A stretch of 40,679 nt of DNA from CAZUAQ01 sp964618455 (lineage in GTDB: Bacteria > Planctomycetota > Phycisphaerae > UBA1845 > PWPN01): positions 1 to 40,679 of the forward strand of contig CAZUAQ010000047.1 of NCBI GenBank assembly GCA_964618455.1. The letters run 5' to 3'. The notes beneath the pieces were generated by a model that saw only the letters and a program-made list of their open reading frames with translations, did not search any database and was not told where the DNA came from. Made by a program: the position numbers and the translations under genes. Shown here piece by piece: positions 34,394 to 40,679 of this stretch. How positions within the stretch are numbered: position 1 is the stretch's first letter; the number at the start of each line of letters is the position of its first letter.

Positions 34394-35392
34394 ATGGGAA
34401 ACTTGCCCCAATCCGCATTGAAGGCCGCCGAATTCGTCGATCTGCCGGGCTTCCTGGATAACGTCTCCGCCGGTTTTCATTGGGACATCCTCGATCGGAT
34501 GGAAAGCGGCGTCTACATCGTCAATAAAGATCGTCGCATTATGTACTGGTCCGATAGCGCCGAACGCATCACCGGGTACACCGCGGAGGAAGTCCTCGGT
34601 ATCCGGTGCAAGGACGAACTTCTCAAGCACGTTGATGATTCGGGCAAGTGCCTCTGCAGGGACAGCTGCCCATTGGTCAGCACCATCCAGACCGGAACTC
34701 CCGCTTGCGCCGAGGTCTACCTCCATCATCGTGACGGCCATCGCGTCCCTGTGCACGTCTGCGCCATGCCGCTGACGGACATGAACGGCGAAGTCATCGG
34801 CGCGATCGAGACCTTCTCGGAAGTCACTGAGCTGCAGGTCCCGATGGAACGCGTCAAGGAGCTCGAGCAGTTCGCCTACATCGACGCCCTGACCGGAATC
34901 GCCAACCGGCGGCTTCTCGAGCATGAACTGGGACGACGTCTTCAGGATCATCAGGAGCAGGGCTGGCCCTTCAGCCTGATCCTGATCGATGTCGATCACT
35001 TCAAGACCTTCAACGACACGTACGGCCATGATCTCGGCGATGAAGTTCTGAAGGTCGTCGCCCGGACATTGTCCTCCGCCGGCCGATCCGACGACCTTGC
35101 TGGACGCTGGGGCGGTGAAGAGTTTCTGATCATCACGCGTGAGCATCGGCCCGACGAGCTTCAACGCTTCGCCGACCGCGTCCGTCACCTGATCGCCGCG
35201 TCTTCCGTCAGAAGGGTCAAGGACGAATTACACGTCACCGTGTCCGCCGGATGCGCCATCGTCCGAAAGGGAGAGACGGGCCAGTCCCTCTTCGCCCGCG
35301 CGGATGAATGCCTCTATCAGGCGAAAGCCAACGGTCGGAATTGCATCGTCGGTGAATGGTCCGAGACACAGGCCATGGCGTCGTCCTCCTGA
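34394..35392 (+). CDS. PAS-GGDEF diguanylate cyclase
   Basis: A 332-residue enzyme making cyclic di-GMP, which promotes attached growth. An N-terminal PAS domain (about 30-145) has four cysteines, Cys72, Cys86, Cys88 and Cys92, around KDELLKHVDDSGKCLCRDSCPL, which may bind metal or sense redox state. The GGDEF domain begins at DALTGIANRRLLE (164) and carries the active-site loop GGEEF (240-244), metal-binding Asp199 in LIDVDHFK, and an inhibitory I-site R-x-x-D at 231-234 exactly five residues before the loop. No membrane segment is seen, so it is cytoplasmic. I prefer the ATG at 34394 over 34385 because AAGGA lies about 9 bases before the former and nearly touches the latter. Confidence 0.92.
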   Translation: MGNLPQSALKAAEFVDLPGFLDNVSAGFHWDILDRMESGVYIVNKDRRIMYWSDSAERITGYTAEEVLGIRCKDELLKHVDDSGKCLCRDSCPLVSTIQTGTPACAEVYLHHRDGHRVPVHVCAMPLTDMNGEVIGAIETFSEVTELQVPMERVKELEQFAYIDALTGIANRRLLEHELGRRLQDHQEQGWPFSLILIDVDHFKTFNDTYGHDLGDEVLKVVARTLSSAGRSDDLAGRWGGEEFLIITREHRPDELQRFADRVRHLIAASSVRRVKDELHVTVSAGCAIVRKGETGQSLFARADECLYQAKANGRNCIVGEWSETQAMASSS

Positions 35393-35444
35393 GATCACCC
35401 ACCGGCCGCATCGCGTGGAGTCCTGAGCCCCGGCCCCGCCGACG

Positions 35445-36821
35445 CTACCGCGCGACGAGTTCCCCTTCGAACAGCTCGATCACGAACCGGCGGATCTCGT
35501 ACACCCGTACCACGACCTTTTCCCCGCGTCGCACGTTCTCCAGCAGCAGGCCGACCTGGTCGAAAGTCGTCGGAAAATGCCGCCCGATCTGCACGATGAT
35601 CTGCCCCACGCGAAAACCCGCGCGATCGGCCGGGCTGTCCGCCTCGATTCCGGTGATCAGCACGCCCCCGCGCACGCTGAGTTCCTTCGCCTCCTCCGCC
35701 GTCAACAGACGCACTTCCAGCCCGAACTTCTCCGCCAGCAGCTCCCGGCCATCCGGAATCGGAATGCGTCGCGGGTGCACCTCCGCCTTCATCCGCTTGC
35801 CATCGCGCAACAACTCAATCTCGAGCGTGTCGTTCTCATCCACGTCCAGCAGGTAGATATAAAACTCGAAATCCTGCGTGATCGGCAGCCCGTCCACACT
35901 CACGATCACGTCCCCCGCCTCGATCCCCGCATCCGCCGCCGGGCCCAGCGACTCCACCACGTACAACCGGCTCTTCCAGCTGAGCCTCAAGCCGACGTCC
36001 AGCCGGCGCTCCGTCTGCTTGTTCACCAGCATCTCCGGCAGCAGCCTCCGCAGCGTGTCCACCGGAATCGCGAACCCGATGTTCTGCGCGTCGCCCCGAA
36101 TGGCGGAGTTGATCCCGATCAATTCCCCGAGCACGTTGAGCAGCGGCCCCCCGGAGTTGCCCCGATTAATGCTCGCGTCGGTCTGGATCAGATTCTCATA
36201 GACCACGTCCCCCCGAACCCGCAGCGACCGGTTCACCGCACTCACGATCCCGCGTGTCACCGTGTGCTCGTACCCCAGCGGATTGCCGATGGCGATCACC
36301 GTCTCCCCGATCATCAGGTCGTCGCTCCGCCCCATGGGCAGCGTCGGCAGCTTGCGATCGGCCAGCACCTTCAGCACCGCCAGGTCGTGCCGCTCGTCCA
36401 GGGCGACCAGTTCCGCCTCGTACTCCTGGTGATCCGCGAAGATGATCTTCATCGCCGCCGCATGCGCCACCACGTGCGCATTCGTCACCACGTACCCGTC
36501 CGGGTGAATCACGAAACCACTGCCCAGGCTCGACGTCGTGAATCGCCGCACGCCGCCACCACCCCGCCGCGGCATGTCGAACAACTCGTCGAACAGATCG
36601 TCGAACGGGCTCATCCGCATCCGCCGCTCGACCACCTGCGTCGCCTGAATGTTCACCACCGCGTCGCGCGTTTTCTCGAACACCTCGACGATCGGTGTCC
36701 GCCGCAGCGCGAGACCGTCGGCGCGATCCCCTCGCGACTGCGCCCCGGCCGGGAGATCCGACACCACGAGAATCACGACTGGCACGAGCCAAGCAAACCC
36801 ATATTTTCGTACGGCATGCAT
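35445..36821 (-). CDS. HtrA/DegP-like periplasmic serine protease with two PDZ domains
   Basis: A 458-residue exported protease/chaperone. The signal peptide is MHAVRKYGFAWLVPVVILVVSDLPAGA, cut near AGA-QS. The trypsin-like domain has the full triad: His116 in VVTNAHVVA, Asp146 in RHDLAVLKV, and Ser223 in INRGNSGGPLL. PDZ1 spans about 275-350 and PDZ2 about 365-455. The loop between strands 1 and 2 holds a Met/Arg-rich and Gly-rich segment (RRMRMSPFDDLFDELFDMPRRGGGG), typical of the LA loop. The ATG at 36821 has AGGA at 9-base spacing; the frame stays open to 37727 but runs antisense through the neighbouring lipoprotein gene, so the extension is rejected. TATACT (minus, 36860-36865) is a weak -10 candidate. 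Confidence 0.93.
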   Translation of the reverse strand: MHAVRKYGFAWLVPVVILVVSDLPAGAQSRGDRADGLALRRTPIVEVFEKTRDAVVNIQATQVVERRMRMSPFDDLFDELFDMPRRGGGGVRRFTTSSLGSGFVIHPDGYVVTNAHVVAHAAAMKIIFADHQEYEAELVALDERHDLAVLKVLADRKLPTLPMGRSDDLMIGETVIAIGNPLGYEHTVTRGIVSAVNRSLRVRGDVVYENLIQTDASINRGNSGGPLLNVLGELIGINSAIRGDAQNIGFAIPVDTLRRLLPEMLVNKQTERRLDVGLRLSWKSRLYVVESLGPAADAGIEAGDVIVSVDGLPITQDFEFYIYLLDVDENDTLEIELLRDGKRMKAEVHPRRIPIPDGRELLAEKFGLEVRLLTAEEAKELSVRGGVLITGIEADSPADRAGFRVGQIIVQIGRHFPTTFDQVGLLLENVRRGEKVVVRVYEIRRFVIELFEGELVAR

Positions 36822-37079
36822 TTCCTGTTTTCCTGACGGTTGTGTGTTTCTCATCTCTGAGTATAACAAGGTCAACGAATGACGGCACACGGGATGTGCC
36901 GCGTAAGAAAGTGTGCGCGACGCACAGGGGCCGCTGCCCCTCTTGCGGGAACATGAGTGTGAAGTGGACATTGGATGCCGCATCACGCCTTGAGAGGGAC
37001 GCTGCACGGGAAATGTCTCACTCTCCGGAGAAACGTCTCGCACACGTTCAAAGGGTATGTCTACGACGGGAGGTCGGAT

Positions 37080-38456
37080 ATGGTTCGTCGGCGCAGACGG
37101 CGCGGTTGGATGATCGGGATGATGACGGGGATCACCCTCGCCGCCGGATGCAACGTCGGAAAGGTCTCGACCTTCTTCGAACGCAAGCCTCCGAAACCTC
37201 CTCAGGTGCTCACCCCGCCTGTCACCACACGCGAACGCGTCTGGCGCGGCTGGGACACCGTCGAGCAGACCAACGGCCTCGTCACCGTCCGCCACGTCCC
37301 CGCGGCGGGCGGGCGAACCCTCTCGCTCGAGATCGGCGCGGACGACGCCATCGCCGTCTTCGAGGAGAACGCGGGCAAGGTCTACCCGGTCGACAGCCGC
37401 GAGGGCGCCGTCCACTTTGGTGGACACTACACCGCCATCGGGCCCGAGACCCGATGGAACGTCAGCGAGCAGCCCTTCAACCCTCACGGCGGACCCTACA
37501 CCTACCGCATCGACAACGTCGGCAACACACATCATGTCTCCATGACCAGCCGGCCCGACACGCACATGGGCCTGACCGTCGATATCGAGCGGACCATCAC
37601 CATGAAACGCGGCACGACCCACATCGTCATCGACGAGCAGGTCACCAACCGCGGCCCCGACCCGACGGACTTCTACATCTGGGATTTCACGCAGATCGAC
37701 GCCCGCCACGCGAACGTGCCCGGCCAACCCCTGCGCAACCTCACTTTCTACGTCCCGCTTCCACCCGAACGGTCCGGCCGGCCGCGCTTCACGCGCTTTC
37801 TACCCCCGGACCCCGCCAAGGACGCACAGTTCACCATCCTGCTTGAGGCGGACATCCTCGCCATCGACTTCCAGGCCCAACAGTTCAAGATCGCCTCCCA
37901 CGCCAAAGACTGGTGGGTCGCCTGTGTTGATCACGATACCGGCTGGACTTACGTCAAGGCGTTCGATGCCAATCACCTCGCCCGCTACGTCGACGGAAAC
38001 GGCCCCATCGAGGTCTACGGCTCGAACCTCGATTCGCCGCGCCCGACCCCCTTCGTCGAGATGGAACTCCTTGGCGGCATCGACCGCCACCGCCCCGGCA
38101 CCGGCCCGAAACAGCGCGAACACTGGTACGCCGCCATCTGCGTCGGCCCGGTCCTCGCCTTCAGCAAAGCCGGTGTCGTCTGCGAACGGCTCAGCCTGCA
38201 GCGCGAGGGCGAAACCTGCCGCCTCACCGGACGTTACGGCGTCTTCCACCTCGGCACCGCCCACATCGAAGCCCTCGACATGCAGGGCAAGGAGATCACG
38301 CGCAGCAAGTCCGTCCCCATCGACCCACGCCGGGAACTCCTGCTCGACACCACCATGGAAATCCCGCGCAAGAAACGCCCCGACATGTTCGTCCTCAAGG
38401 TCTTCGACGCCACCGGCCAGGAAGTCGCCATCCTCGACCGACACGGCGTGCGGTAG
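37080..38456 (+). CDS. Lipoprotein with DUF4380-like (mutarotase-type) fold
   Basis: A 458-residue lipoprotein of unknown role. The start at 37080 has GGGAGG 6 bases upstream, and the basic leader MVRRRRRRGWMIGMMTGITLAAGC ends in a good lipobox (LAAGC). A Pro-rich linker (KPPKPPQVLTPPV) follows. The body resembles DUF4380 proteins: LVTVRHVPAAGGRTLSLEIG, then VHFGGHYTAIGPETRW and GPYTYRIDNVG, and later WYAAICVGP. These belong to the galactose-mutarotase-like sandwich fold and may bind or change sugars, though no catalytic residue can be named. An upstream in-frame ATG at 36975 is rejected. It diverges from the HtrA gene; the 258-base gap shows no clear promoter. Confidence 0.7.
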   Translation: MVRRRRRRGWMIGMMTGITLAAGCNVGKVSTFFERKPPKPPQVLTPPVTTRERVWRGWDTVEQTNGLVTVRHVPAAGGRTLSLEIGADDAIAVFEENAGKVYPVDSREGAVHFGGHYTAIGPETRWNVSEQPFNPHGGPYTYRIDNVGNTHHVSMTSRPDTHMGLTVDIERTITMKRGTTHIVIDEQVTNRGPDPTDFYIWDFTQIDARHANVPGQPLRNLTFYVPLPPERSGRPRFTRFLPPDPAKDAQFTILLEADILAIDFQAQQFKIASHAKDWWVACVDHDTGWTYVKAFDANHLARYVDGNGPIEVYGSNLDSPRPTPFVEMELLGGIDRHRPGTGPKQREHWYAAICVGPVLAFSKAGVVCERLSLQREGETCRLTGRYGVFHLGTAHIEALDMQGKEITRSKSVPIDPRRELLLDTTMEIPRKKRPDMFVLKVFDATGQEVAILDRHGVR

Positions 38457-38501
38457 CGCTTACGCCTCTGGACGATTTACTGGATGCATGACCCCCCTCA
38501 A

Positions 38502-38526
38502 TGCTTGAGTCTGCTCGACTCAAGCA
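38502..38526. terminator. Perfect ten-pair stem-loop after the lipoprotein gene
   Basis: TGCTTGAGTC (38502-38511) and GACTCAAGCA (38517-38526) pair perfectly around the loop TGCTC, 45 bases after the lipoprotein stop. No T-run follows on either strand, so it is only a possible transcript end. It marks the left edge of the AT-richer RAYT island. Confidence 0.4.
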
Positions 38527-38599
38527 ACCCTCTCTCAGGCTTGCATACACAGGCCTTGAGGCGCATACAGGTAGCACGTTCGAAAATGAGACCACCCCG

Positions 38600-38629
38600 G
38601 TCAGTACCGCGACCGTAAGGGAGCGGATC
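38600..38629 (+). repeat. REP-like palindrome, copy A
   Basis: First of three copies of the unit GTCAGTACCGCGAnCGTnAGGGAGCGGATC. The hairpin at 38607-38626 is CCGC-GA-CC-GTAA-GG-GA-GCGG: four outer pairs, tandem GA mismatches, two inner pairs and a GNRA-type loop. It lies 30 bases past the 3' end of the transposase gene. Confidence 0.8.
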
Positions 38630-38659
38630 CCCCGCGATACTCTGGAGCTGCTGAACAAT

Positions 38660-39196
38660 TCAGTGCCCAGGATCATCTTGTTGTTCCGCAACGTAGTGAC
38701 AAGCGCGCTGGATCTGCTCGTCCGTCCACAGATACACCGTGCTCCCGTGCCTCGACCACAACTTCTGGTTCGGCAGGCGCAACCCCAGCTCGCGAAGTAC
38801 ACGAGTGGCCCTCGCCTTGAGGTCGATCAGCATCCTCTCCGGAGCATGCGACCCTGCAACGACGGCATGTAGATGGTTGGAGCGTACATCCACGGCATAC
38901 AATTCCCATCCTCGATACGAACACACCTCATGTATCGACTTGAGCACATGACTTCTTTCCTCCATATCGAGCGTCACCTCCGAGGCACGGGATTGACGAC
39001 GAGCACGTTCCTTGAGACTGGGGTTCGGTGGCCGCATCGCCGTACCGAAGACATCGTGATCCCGATCCACGCTACCGCGCTCATCACCATGGAGCCATGA
39101 CCCATACGTGCGAAATGTGATGAGATACGCGATCGGTGTATCTCGTCCGAACTCGTATTCCTGTCGCGCTGCACACACAGTTGGCAGATCTCTCAT
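38660..39196 (-). CDS. REP-associated tyrosine transposase (RAYT, Y1_Tnp domain)
   Basis: A 178-residue single-strand DNA nuclease of the IS200/IS605-like Y1 transposase family. The HUH motif is HLH at His108-Leu109-His110 (RSNHLHAVV), the first strand is AYLITFRTYGSWLHGDERGSVDR, a pattern typical of RAYTs, and the catalytic tyrosine is probably Tyr168 in ACHYVAEQQ. RAYTs are usually domesticated single-copy genes that mobilise or maintain REP palindromes, and three such palindromes surround this gene. Family members often begin just before AYLITF; here about 22 extra residues precede it and the ATG at 39196 has no strong Shine-Dalgarno, so the start is uncertain. The region is less GC-rich than its neighbours, which suggests acquisition. 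Confidence 0.88.
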   Translation of the reverse strand: MRDLPTVCAARQEYEFGRDTPIAYLITFRTYGSWLHGDERGSVDRDHDVFGTAMRPPNPSLKERARRQSRASEVTLDMEERSHVLKSIHEVCSYRGWELYAVDVRSNHLHAVVAGSHAPERMLIDLKARATRVLRELGLRLPNQKLWSRHGSTVYLWTDEQIQRACHYVAEQQDDPGH

Positions 39197-39277
39197 CTTT
39201 GAAATGAAGAATAATCGCGCTAGTCAGATGACTGTAAGTGTCGATGGATTGCCTGGGATGCAAGGCTTTCCGTTTCT

Positions 39278-39304
39278 CCGCTCCCTTACGGTCGCGGTAC
39301 TGAC
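39278..39304 (-). repeat. REP-like palindrome, copy B
   Basis: Same unit as copy A in inverse orientation and identical over the 27 bases from GTCAGTACC to GAGCGG. The hairpin (39278-39297) has the same GTAA loop. It lies 81 bases before the transposase start. Copies B and C form an inverted pair, as REP elements often do. The stretch 39197-39521 around it holds no gene that I can support. Confidence 0.8.
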
Positions 39305-39462
39305 TGAACACGATCCACTCTCCATGAGTAGCCCCTCAATCGCATCACTCACTCTAAAAAACTGATCGCTTACGTATGCCTTATCACGTACTCCGTGTGA
39401 ATCGCATTCCAAGTAAACACGAAATTTGCTGCCATGATCACAGGCTCAAGATCATCCACAAA

Positions 39463-39492
39463 GTCAGTACCGCGAACGTGAGGGAGCGGATC
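39463..39492 (+). repeat. REP-like palindrome, copy C
   Basis: Third copy, same orientation as A, differing from it at two positions (GAACGTGAGG instead of GACCGTAAGG). In the hairpin at 39470-39489 the loop is GTGA rather than GTAA, still of GNRA type, and one inner pair becomes A-G. It lies 30 bases from the open frame that probably ends the DUF2278 gene. Confidence 0.78.
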
Positions 39493-39538
39493 TCGTCCCA
39501 ACATCCTGCCTTAGGATAATATCAATACACCGCCACAC

Positions 39539-40243
39539 TCATCCCCGCACCCCCTGAAATCCCGGACGCCGCCGAAGCCGCGGCTTCGGCCTTCGAATCA
39601 GCCGCCGCCCGGTTCGGTTGTGCGTCGTCCACGACTGCGACTGGTACGCCAGGAACACCGCCACCCAGCGATCCTCCCGGCGGAAGTGGATCATCAGCGC
39701 CCCGTCCTGCCACACGCCGTCGTCCCGCGTGAAGCGCACATCGTTTCCCTGGTTCATGTGAATGTCGTGAATCCCGTTGGCCGGCCGGAACCCGAAGCAG
39801 CGATCGCGGCGCTTCTCCGTTTTCCACGGCTCCCCGAACGCGTACAGCGGCGCGTCCACATCGTCCATCGCCCGCGACACGTACTCATCGATACGCTCGT
39901 TCAAGTCGTTGTTCGGCCCCGGCTTGTCGTACGGCAGCGGCCGCATCCGCGATCGCTCGAACAGGTCCCCGCGCACATAGTCGAGTGCGGGATCACCGTC
40001 TTCGACACGAAGTCGCGTGAACCCCCAAGGAAGCCGCCCGACCGCCTCGGTGATCGGATGCTTGAAGTGCGTATCAACGGTATAGAGAAGATCGAAGGGC
40101 CGGCTGCGCGAGCGGACATTGACCGATACCCGGTAATGCACCTCCTGGTCGCGGCAGCGAATCTGGAAATGCGGGCTGCTCCCGAACCCGGGCCGCCGTT
40201 CCAGCGCCGTCCCCTTCCACACCCCGTATCGCTGCAGCGGCAT
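39539..40243 (-). CDS. DUF2278 family (YukJ-like) protein with a probable C-terminal frameshift
   Basis: A 234-residue protein of the DUF2278 family, function unknown. The family pattern is complete: MPLQRYGVWKGTALERRPG, SSPHFQIRCRD, YRVSVNVRSRSRPFDLLY, then LDYVRGDLF, MRPLPYDKPGPNNDLNERIDEYV, NGIHDIHMNQGN, DGVWQDGALMIHF and WVAVFLAYQSQSW. After THNRTG (near 39620) this frame turns into an Arg/Pro-rich tail (RRLIRRPKPRLRRRPG) that looks like an out-of-frame reading. The adjacent frame gives AAADSKAEAAASAASGISGGAGMSVAVY and stops at 39522. One extra G in the ACCGGGCGG stretch would join the two. The start at 40243 has a G-run plus GGAG upstream. Confidence 0.85.
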   Translation of the reverse strand: MPLQRYGVWKGTALERRPGFGSSPHFQIRCRDQEVHYRVSVNVRSRSRPFDLLYTVDTHFKHPITEAVGRLPWGFTRLRVEDGDPALDYVRGDLFERSRMRPLPYDKPGPNNDLNERIDEYVSRAMDDVDAPLYAFGEPWKTEKRRDRCFGFRPANGIHDIHMNQGNDVRFTRDDGVWQDGALMIHFRREDRWVAVFLAYQSQSWTTHNRTGRRLIRRPKPRLRRRPGFQGVRG

Positions 40244-40268
40244 GACACTCCCCCCTGAGCCCGGCGGC

Positions 40269-40541
40269 TCAACCGTCCCCGAACGCTTCGACCAGAACAC
40301 CATCGATCGCGGGGAGCAAGGCCTCCCAACTCGCCTCCGCCGACTTATTCACACTGCAGAAGTTGTTCAGGATCATCACCCCCGTCACCCCCTCCAGCCC
40401 GAACAACCGCTTCGCCACCGGATCCGCCTCGGCCGCGGCGGCACTGTAAAACGTCGAGGCCGGCCCTTCCCGCAACGGGCGGTCGGCGACGAACTTGTAC
40501 GCATTGGGATTCGGCGTGGGCTGTGGCGTGAACGACGGCAT
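40269..40541 (-). CDS. Stand-alone Nfu N-terminal domain protein
   Basis: A 90-residue protein that is just the N-terminal domain of Nfu/NifU-like iron-sulfur scaffold proteins (PF08712-like). Features: PTPNPNAYKFVADRPL near the start, FYSAAAAEADPVAKRLFGLEGVTGVMILNNFCSVNK in the middle and SWEALLPAIDGVLVEAF at the end. The CxxC NifU C-terminal domain that holds the cluster is absent and no room remains for it before the DUF2278 gene 25 bases downstream. It may act with a separate scaffold or have another role. The ATG at 40541 has AGGAG 6 bases upstream; an in-frame TTG 15 bases earlier is rejected. Confidence 0.83.
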   Translation of the reverse strand: MPSFTPQPTPNPNAYKFVADRPLREGPASTFYSAAAAEADPVAKRLFGLEGVTGVMILNNFCSVNKSAEASWEALLPAIDGVLVEAFGDG

Positions 40542-40679
40542 ATCCGGCTCCTGCAAGGCGGCGTGGGCGATACATCACGAAAGATTCCCAGTGTTGACGA
40601 TCCGGAACACCGCGTCAACGCGCTCCCGGACGCATTTCACCCCACCGGAAAACACCCCAGCTTCCCGCCCCATCCCCAT

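Noticed and set aside
36822..37727. An open frame extending the HtrA-like gene upstream to 760 codons
   Set aside because: It runs antisense through the lipoprotein gene. The signal peptide and Shine-Dalgarno place the real start at 36821.
38660..39196. Reading the Y1 transposase as an active IS200/IS605 insertion sequence
   Set aside because: No TnpB/IscB partner and no subterminal IS200-type ends were seen; the surrounding REP-like palindromes fit a RAYT better.
38600..39492. The three 30-base repeats as a CRISPR array
   Set aside because: Spacing is irregular, orientation is mixed, a gene lies between the copies and no cas gene is present.
39522..39827. A separate 101-codon gene overlapping the end of the DUF2278 gene
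   Set aside because: Only its last ~28 codons look like real protein; it is better read as the shifted C-terminus of DUF2278.
40575..40679. A minus-strand open frame running off the window edge and ending in NTGNLS
   Set aside because: Only about 34 codons are visible, without any motif, so it cannot be called a gene.

Overview
The window looks like a chromosomal piece of a planctomycete, most likely in or near the Phycisphaerae. This is inferred from gene content, not from a marker gene. The pointers are secreted sugar-degradation families typical of that phylum (DUF1080, GH127/DUF1680, Tat-exported Gfo/Idh/MocA oxidoreductase, FG-GAP/VCBS proteins), a NhaR-like LysR regulator, a Flp/Tad pilus locus, and a GC-rich sequence with clear Shine-Dalgarno motifs before many starts. 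No rRNA, tRNA, CRISPR array or prophage was seen.

Layout. 1-4.8 kb: an unusual double-length CsrA-type protein, a secreted beta-propeller protein, a stand-alone CBM48 protein and a metallo-beta-lactamase-fold hydrolase. 4.8-14.8 kb: mostly carbohydrate metabolism and its control. It holds a secreted GH127 enzyme, a NhaR-like regulator, a ribosome hibernation factor, a GT4 glycosyltransferase, a Tat-exported oxidoreductase, a DUF1080 protein with an unrecognised N-terminal domain, and an FG-GAP protein. 14.9-26.6 kb: a ten-gene Flp/Tad type IVb pilus locus, all on the minus strand (flp, prepilin peptidase, tadE, cpaB, cpaC, a VWA-containing TadG-like protein, cpaE, tadA, tadB, tadC). Two GC-rich hairpins, after flp and after the TadG-like gene, probably set the dose of different parts of the locus. 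27-33 kb: a four-gene plus-strand surface-glycan operon (GT39-like membrane protein, SAM methyltransferase, GT2 glycosyltransferase, asparagine-synthase-like amidotransferase). 33-38.5 kb: glycerate kinase, a PAS-GGDEF diguanylate cyclase, an HtrA/DegP-like protease and a lipoprotein with a DUF4380-like fold. 38.5-39.5 kb: a less GC-rich island with a REP-associated tyrosine transposase (RAYT) and three copies of a short palindrome. 39.5 kb to the end: a DUF2278 gene with a likely frameshift and a stand-alone Nfu N-terminal-domain protein.

How the parts may work together. The pilus, surface-glycan and diguanylate cyclase genes suggest surface attachment. The hydrolases and oxidoreductases suggest growth on plant- or alga-derived polysaccharides. 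CsrA and c-di-GMP both commonly govern the switch between motile and attached life, but no direct regulatory link is visible here.

The most interesting items are the CsrA tandem fusion, which appears to keep only one of the two RNA-binding faces of a CsrA dimer; the RAYT with its palindromes, whose tips change but stay GNRA-like; and the VWA domain of the TadG-like protein, which is split by about 340 residues.
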